This document shows positions 60,852 through 64,000 of a stretch of DNA of 64,000 nucleotides, in pieces. Position 1 is the first letter of the stretch; every line of letters starts with the position of its first letter. The stretch is from Mycobacterium sp. ACS4054. Its GTDB lineage: Bacteria > Actinomycetota > Actinomycetes > Mycobacteriales > Mycobacteriaceae. The stretch is taken from contig NZ_LZHV01000058.1 in the NCBI RefSeq assembly GCF_001667275.1, positions 242,195-306,194 of the forward strand. Reading direction: 5' to 3'. Below the pieces are notes generated by a model. The model saw only the letters and a list, made by a program, of their open reading frames with translations, did not search any database and was not told the origin of the DNA. The translations under genes were made by a program, and so were the position numbers.

Positions 60852-61483
60852 ACCTTGGTGGCGACGAAACGCGCGGCCTGGTTGGTCAAGCCGGGCACGT
60901 AGCTCAGGTGCGCCGCCCACTGGGTGCCGGGTGAGCAGATCGGGTCGCCGGGGTTGCACAGGTCGATGGTCTTGCCGCCGAATTCCGGTGTCAGCGCGCT
61001 CATCAGCCGGCCCGCACGGTCCGACGGATTGCCGAACAGCGCGACGGCGGCCACGTGGTCGGCGGCCGCGGCCGGCAGCGGCTGGCGGAAGCCCAGGCCG
61101 GGTAGCGGTGCGGCCGTGACGATGTCGACCACCGCGGCGCCCTGCGAGTAGCCGCCGAGCACCATTTTGGTGTTGGGGCAGTTGGCGGCCATCTGCTGGA
61201 TGTGGTTGCTGGCGTCGTTGGCCCCGTCCGCCGCGGCCAGGAAGTCTTTGTTGGCCGGGTAGTTCACTCCGTAGGAGCCAACGCTTTTGGAGGTCTGCTG
61301 GCGCAGCGCGTTGACGAACGCCCCGCCGACCTTGCCGACACCCGGCGGTTCGTCGGTGCCCCGGGCGAACACCACCTCGACGGCGGGGCAGGAGGCGAAG
61401 GCCTGCGGAAGCAGTTGCGGAGCAACCACTATCGCGGCGCCGGCGAGCAGCCCGGCGCCCAGCGTGAGTGGAATGAGCCGCAC
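60848..61483 (-). CDS. Cutinase-family serine esterase, copy 1
   Basis: 211 residues. Signal peptide to about residue 31, then SCPAVEVVFARGTDEPPGVG, nucleophile S113 in LGGYSQGAA, D180 in CNPGDPIC and H192 in WAAHLSYV: a full Ser-Asp-His triad. Mycobacterial members cleave lipid esters or phospholipids outside the cell. GTG 61483 follows TAACAT (plus-strand 61491-61496) by 7 nt, leaderless. Equals one of the Rv3451/Rv3452 pair beside ESX-4. Confidence 0.92.
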   Translation of the reverse strand: MRLIPLTLGAGLLAGAAIVVAPQLLPQAFASCPAVEVVFARGTDEPPGVGKVGGAFVNALRQQTSKSVGSYGVNYPANKDFLAAADGANDASNHIQQMAANCPNTKMVLGGYSQGAAVVDIVTAAPLPGLGFRQPLPAAAADHVAAVALFGNPSDRAGRLMSALTPEFGGKTIDLCNPGDPICSPGTQWAAHLSYVPGLTNQAARFVATKV

Positions 61484-61526
61484 CCCAACGATGTTAGGGG
61501 CGCGTTGGTCGCGAACCGGTAACGAT

Positions 61527-62363
61527 TCAGACGAGAGGAGCTTGCGGAGTCACCGTGGTGGGCGCGGCCGGCGCGGGCGCGGTTCCGCCGTGGATCGACG
61601 GTGGCGACCCGGGCGGGGTCTGCCCGTTGACCGGCGACGGTGTGCTGCCGGGAACCGGACCCAGCGGCGGCCCGAACGCGGGGCTCGACAGACCCGAGCC
61701 GGCCAGCTTCTGGGCGACGAACGCCGCGGCCTGGGTGGTGTACACGGGAACGTAGCCCTCGGTGTGCCCGCTCCACTCGTTGCCGGGGCCGGCGTGGCAG
61801 ATTGGGTCGTTGGGGTTGCAGTAGTCGGCGGCCTTGGAGCCCAGCAGCGCGCTCTGGGTGGGCAGCGTGCCGCCGGCGCGGTCGGCCACGTCACCGAACG
61901 TGACGACGGCCGCGATGTTGTTGGCGTACTGATCGGGCAGCTTGTTACCCCAGCTGATGCCGCCGATCGGGACGCCGGCCACGATGTCCATCACCGAGGC
62001 GCCCTGGGAGTAGCCACCCAGCACGATCTTGGTGTTCGGGCAGGTTTCGACGCTCTTCTTGACGCGGTCGATGGTGTCGTTGGCGCCGTCGCCGCCGTGC
62101 AGCTGCAGCTTGCTGGCCGCGTAGTTCACCCCGTAGGGGAGGATGTTCAGGTGGGTCTGCTCGCGCAGCGAGTCCACCAACGCGTCGCCGACCCGGCCGA
62201 GGCCAGGCGGCTCGTTGGTGCCGCGGGCGAAGATGACCTCGACGTCCGGGCAGTCAAAGGCGGAGGCTGTCGGCGTCGCGGCGGGGGATAAGAGCAGGCC
62301 GGCGGCGGTGACCACTGCAGAAACCCCCGGGCCCACCCAGCGACCTAAGCGGTGGGAAAACAC
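61527..62363 (-). CDS. Cutinase-family serine esterase, copy 2
   Basis: 278 residues. Signal peptide ending near ASA35, then FDCPDVEVIFARGTNEPPGL, S119 in LGGYSQGAS, D186 in CNPNDPIC and H200 in WSGHTEGY. Unlike copy 1 it has a Pro/Gly/Ser/Thr-rich tail from about 225 to the end, likely a cell-wall linker. TAAAGT (plus-strand 62370-62375) lies 6 nt before GTG 62363. Confidence 0.92.
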   Translation of the reverse strand: MFSHRLGRWVGPGVSAVVTAAGLLLSPAATPTASAFDCPDVEVIFARGTNEPPGLGRVGDALVDSLREQTHLNILPYGVNYAASKLQLHGGDGANDTIDRVKKSVETCPNTKIVLGGYSQGASVMDIVAGVPIGGISWGNKLPDQYANNIAAVVTFGDVADRAGGTLPTQSALLGSKAADYCNPNDPICHAGPGNEWSGHTEGYVPVYTTQAAAFVAQKLAGSGLSSPAFGPPLGPVPGSTPSPVNGQTPPGSPPSIHGGTAPAPAAPTTVTPQAPLV

Positions 62364-62483
62364 GCAGTAACTTTACCTACCCTAAGCACGGTTCGAAAGT
62401 TCGCTGACCTGTGGATCAATTAAGCGGCCGCGCGGCCGGCCGCTTTACCGTGTGCCCAGGAAGTACGGGGTGTTAGGGGATCA

Positions 62484-63854
62484 GTGCCGGGTCGGCCGAC
62501 CACGTGGCTGCGCGTCAGCGGTCACCGATTTCTGCTGCGTCGCGCCGAGTGCGCGTTGCTGGGTGGGGATATCCACACGCTCAGCACACGCTCGCCCTCG
62601 CCAGGGGCGGCGCTGTCGGCTGGGTGCGCGCTGGCGGCGGTCGCCGTCGCGGCGGCTGCGCTCGCTGGTTTGCTGCGGCCACGGGTGGCGCTGGACGAGG
62701 CCCAGCTGGTGATGGGGCGGGAATCCGGTGCGCTCTACGTGCGGGTGGGCGATACCTGGCACCCGGTGCTGAACCTGGCATCGGCGCGGCTGGTCGTAGG
62801 GACAGCGGCCAGCCCCCGATCGGTACCCGAGGCCGACCTGGCACGCGCCAAACGCGGCCCGCTGCTGGGCATCCCGGGTGCGCCGCAGCTCTTCGGCGAA
62901 CCGTTGCCGGCGGCCGACTCGGGCTGGACGATCTGCGATACGGAAGGCCCCGGCGCGACGACGGTGATCGCGGGGCACACCGAAGAAACGTCGGTCCGCC
63001 GCCTGGGCGCTGGGCAAGCCACCCTGGTCGCGGCCGGCCCGGGTTCGCCGACCTACTTGCTCTACGACGGGCAGCGGGCCCTGGTGGACGTCGCCGACGC
63101 CGCGGTGGTGCGGGCGCTCCGGCTCGACGGGCGCGCACCGCGCCGCGTCTCGCCGACGTTGCTGGATGCGATTCCGGAGGCGGCGCCGATCAGGGCGCCG
63201 AGGGTGCGCGGCGCCGGTGGAAAGGCGGCTGCGGTGCCCGGATTTGCGGTGGGCAGTGTGGTGCGCGTCACACAAGCGGGCGGTGACGAGTATTACGCGG
63301 TGCTTGCCGACGGCGTCCAGCGCATCGGGCAGGTGGTCGCCGACCTCCTGCGCTTCGGCAACTCCCAGGGCACGGCCACCGTCGTGGCGGTGGCGCCCGA
63401 CGCGATCCGCTCCGCCCCGATCGACGACGCGCTGCCGGTGGCCGGCTTCCCCGACCGGGCGCCGACGCTTTCGAACGACGTCAGCGCGTTGTGTGTCTCT
63501 TGGCCGTTTGTGCCGCCCGACGAACCCGGCGTCGCGTTATCGGTCGGCAGTGGACTGCCGCTCCCGCCGGGTCGGACGCCGATGTCTTTGGCGCAGGCCG
63601 ACGGCCCCGGGCCCGCCTTGGACGCCGTGTACGTGCCGCCCGGGCGGAGCGCCTACGTGCGGGCCGGCGCGCGCTATTTGGTCACCGACTCCGGGGTGCG
63701 GTTCGCGATTCACGACGACGACGCCGCACATGACCTCGGGCTGGCGGCGGCGATCCCGGCGCCGTGGCCGGTCCTGGCCCTACTCCCCGCTGGGCCGGAG
63801 CTGAGCAGAGAGAAGGCGTCAACTCCCCATGACTCCGTCACGGGCTGCTCTTAG
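62484..63854 (+). CDS. eccB4: ESX-4 type VII secretion core protein EccB4
   Basis: 456 residues. A short cytosolic start TTWLRVSGHRFLLRRAECAL, one membrane helix (about 42-64), then a periplasmic EccB domain with repeats: LVMGRESGALYVRV, WTICD, VRVTQAGGDEYYAVLADGVQ and CVSWPF. EccB is part of the ESX membrane complex. Next to cutinases and a convergent mycP, as in ESX-4 of M. tuberculosis (Rv3450c). GTG 62484 is the family start. Confidence 0.93.
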   Translation: MPGRPTTWLRVSGHRFLLRRAECALLGGDIHTLSTRSPSPGAALSAGCALAAVAVAAAALAGLLRPRVALDEAQLVMGRESGALYVRVGDTWHPVLNLASARLVVGTAASPRSVPEADLARAKRGPLLGIPGAPQLFGEPLPAADSGWTICDTEGPGATTVIAGHTEETSVRRLGAGQATLVAAGPGSPTYLLYDGQRALVDVADAAVVRALRLDGRAPRRVSPTLLDAIPEAAPIRAPRVRGAGGKAAAVPGFAVGSVVRVTQAGGDEYYAVLADGVQRIGQVVADLLRFGNSQGTATVVAVAPDAIRSAPIDDALPVAGFPDRAPTLSNDVSALCVSWPFVPPDEPGVALSVGSGLPLPPGRTPMSLAQADGPGPALDAVYVPPGRSAYVRAGARYLVTDSGVRFAIHDDDAAHDLGLAAAIPAPWPVLALLPAGPELSREKASTPHDSVTGCS

Positions 63855-64000
63855 TCGCCCCCTGGCCACACCGGCGGCCAGCGCCATCGCCAACGCGGCA
63901 AGGCAGATGGCCGCGCCGCGCAAAGCCGTGTTCCGCGGCCGCGTGTCCTGGGGCGCGGCCGGTGGCCGCGTGGCGATCGGCGCGGGGGCCGGTGCCGGGG
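63819..64000 (-). CDS. mycP4: ESX-4 mycosin protease MycP4, C-terminal end
   Basis: Only the last 60 codons are in the window. On the minus strand they read a Pro/Ala-rich stretch (PAPAPIATRPPAAPQDTRPR), a membrane helix (TALRGAAICLAALAMALAAG) and a short basic tail ending in TGA at 63821-63819. This is the C-terminal anchor of mycosins, and the position equals Rv3449. It overlaps the end of eccB4 by 36 bases, tail to tail. Confidence 0.7.
   Translation of the reverse strand, partial: PAPAPAPIATRPPAAPQDTRPRNTALRGAAICLAALAMALAAGVARGRLRAARDGVMGS

Noticed and set aside
63829..64000. Plus-strand frame starting MTPSRAALS after eccB4
   Set aside because: The minus strand encodes a proline-rich linker plus membrane helix as expected for the end of MycP4, and the ESX-4 gene order predicts a convergent mycP there.

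Overview
The window is about 70% G+C and reads as a chromosomal segment of a slow-growing, non-tuberculous Mycobacterium, most like the M. avium complex. The evidence is gene order recalled from M. tuberculosis: formylglycine-generating enzyme, DUF4436 protein and rplN onward (Rv0712-Rv0737 order), mmsB-fadE9-mmsA (Rv0751c-Rv0753c), and an inverted Rv3449-Rv3465 order (rmlC, rmlB, F420 oxidoreductase, infA to rplQ, truA, two cutinases, ESX-4 eccB4 and mycP4). Many genes also start 6-8 nt after a TANNNT box, as in mycobacterial leaderless transcription. The species was not determined.

Layout. 1-3619: tail of a formylglycine-generating enzyme, a DUF4436 membrane protein, a LexA-boxed DUF222/HNH gene, a small secreted Cys peptide and a DinB-fold protein. 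3661-8036: spc ribosomal-protein operon rplN-X-E, rpsN-H, rplF-R, rpsE, rpmD, rplO. 8037-23788: F420 oxidoreductase, sppA, four paralogous SAM methyltransferases, and between them a sugar/alcohol metabolic block (SDR, zinc alcohol dehydrogenase, methyltransferase, AraC regulator, DapB-like dehydrogenase, metallo-hydrolase, fucA, serA-like, xylB, acetyltransferase). 24031-26701: secY-adk-map.

26704-38683 is a SigL locus. The sigL-rslA operon runs on into a FAD monooxygenase, a DUF4389 membrane protein and a methyltransferase. An 80-bp gap at 33652-33731 carries two back-to-back promoters of SigL type, one for an FtsX/MacB-like ABC exporter and one for a four-gene biosynthetic operon (ThDP enzyme, SRPBCC protein, KAS III-like protein, HisC-like aminotransferase), followed by a MarR regulator. 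38775-42358 is the valine-degradation operon mmsA-fadE9-mmsB with a palindromic operator candidate.

42470-50005 holds a flavoprotein, a compact ECF sigma / membrane Rieske / cupredoxin lipoprotein / Tat phosphoesterase / membrane protein operon with two matching promoter-like motifs, two acyltransferase-3 paralogues (the second broken by a one-base slip in a T8 tract), and rmlC. 50007-55940 holds rmlB, two tandem F420 oxidoreductases, and a two-component pair made of a cNMP-binding histidine kinase and a response regulator fused to glutaredoxin-like and thioredoxin-reductase-like domains. Its promoter faces the infA promoter, and each carries the same perfect palindrome. 56213-60851 is the alpha operon infA, rpmJ, rpsM, rpsK, rpsD, rpoA, rplQ, truA. 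The window ends with two cutinase-family proteins and the edge of ESX-4.

The strongest candidates for undescribed biology are the divergent SigL-controlled export/biosynthesis locus, the Rieske-sensor ECF operon, and the kinase/regulator-reductase pair with twin operators. No tRNA, rRNA, insertion sequence or CRISPR array was seen.
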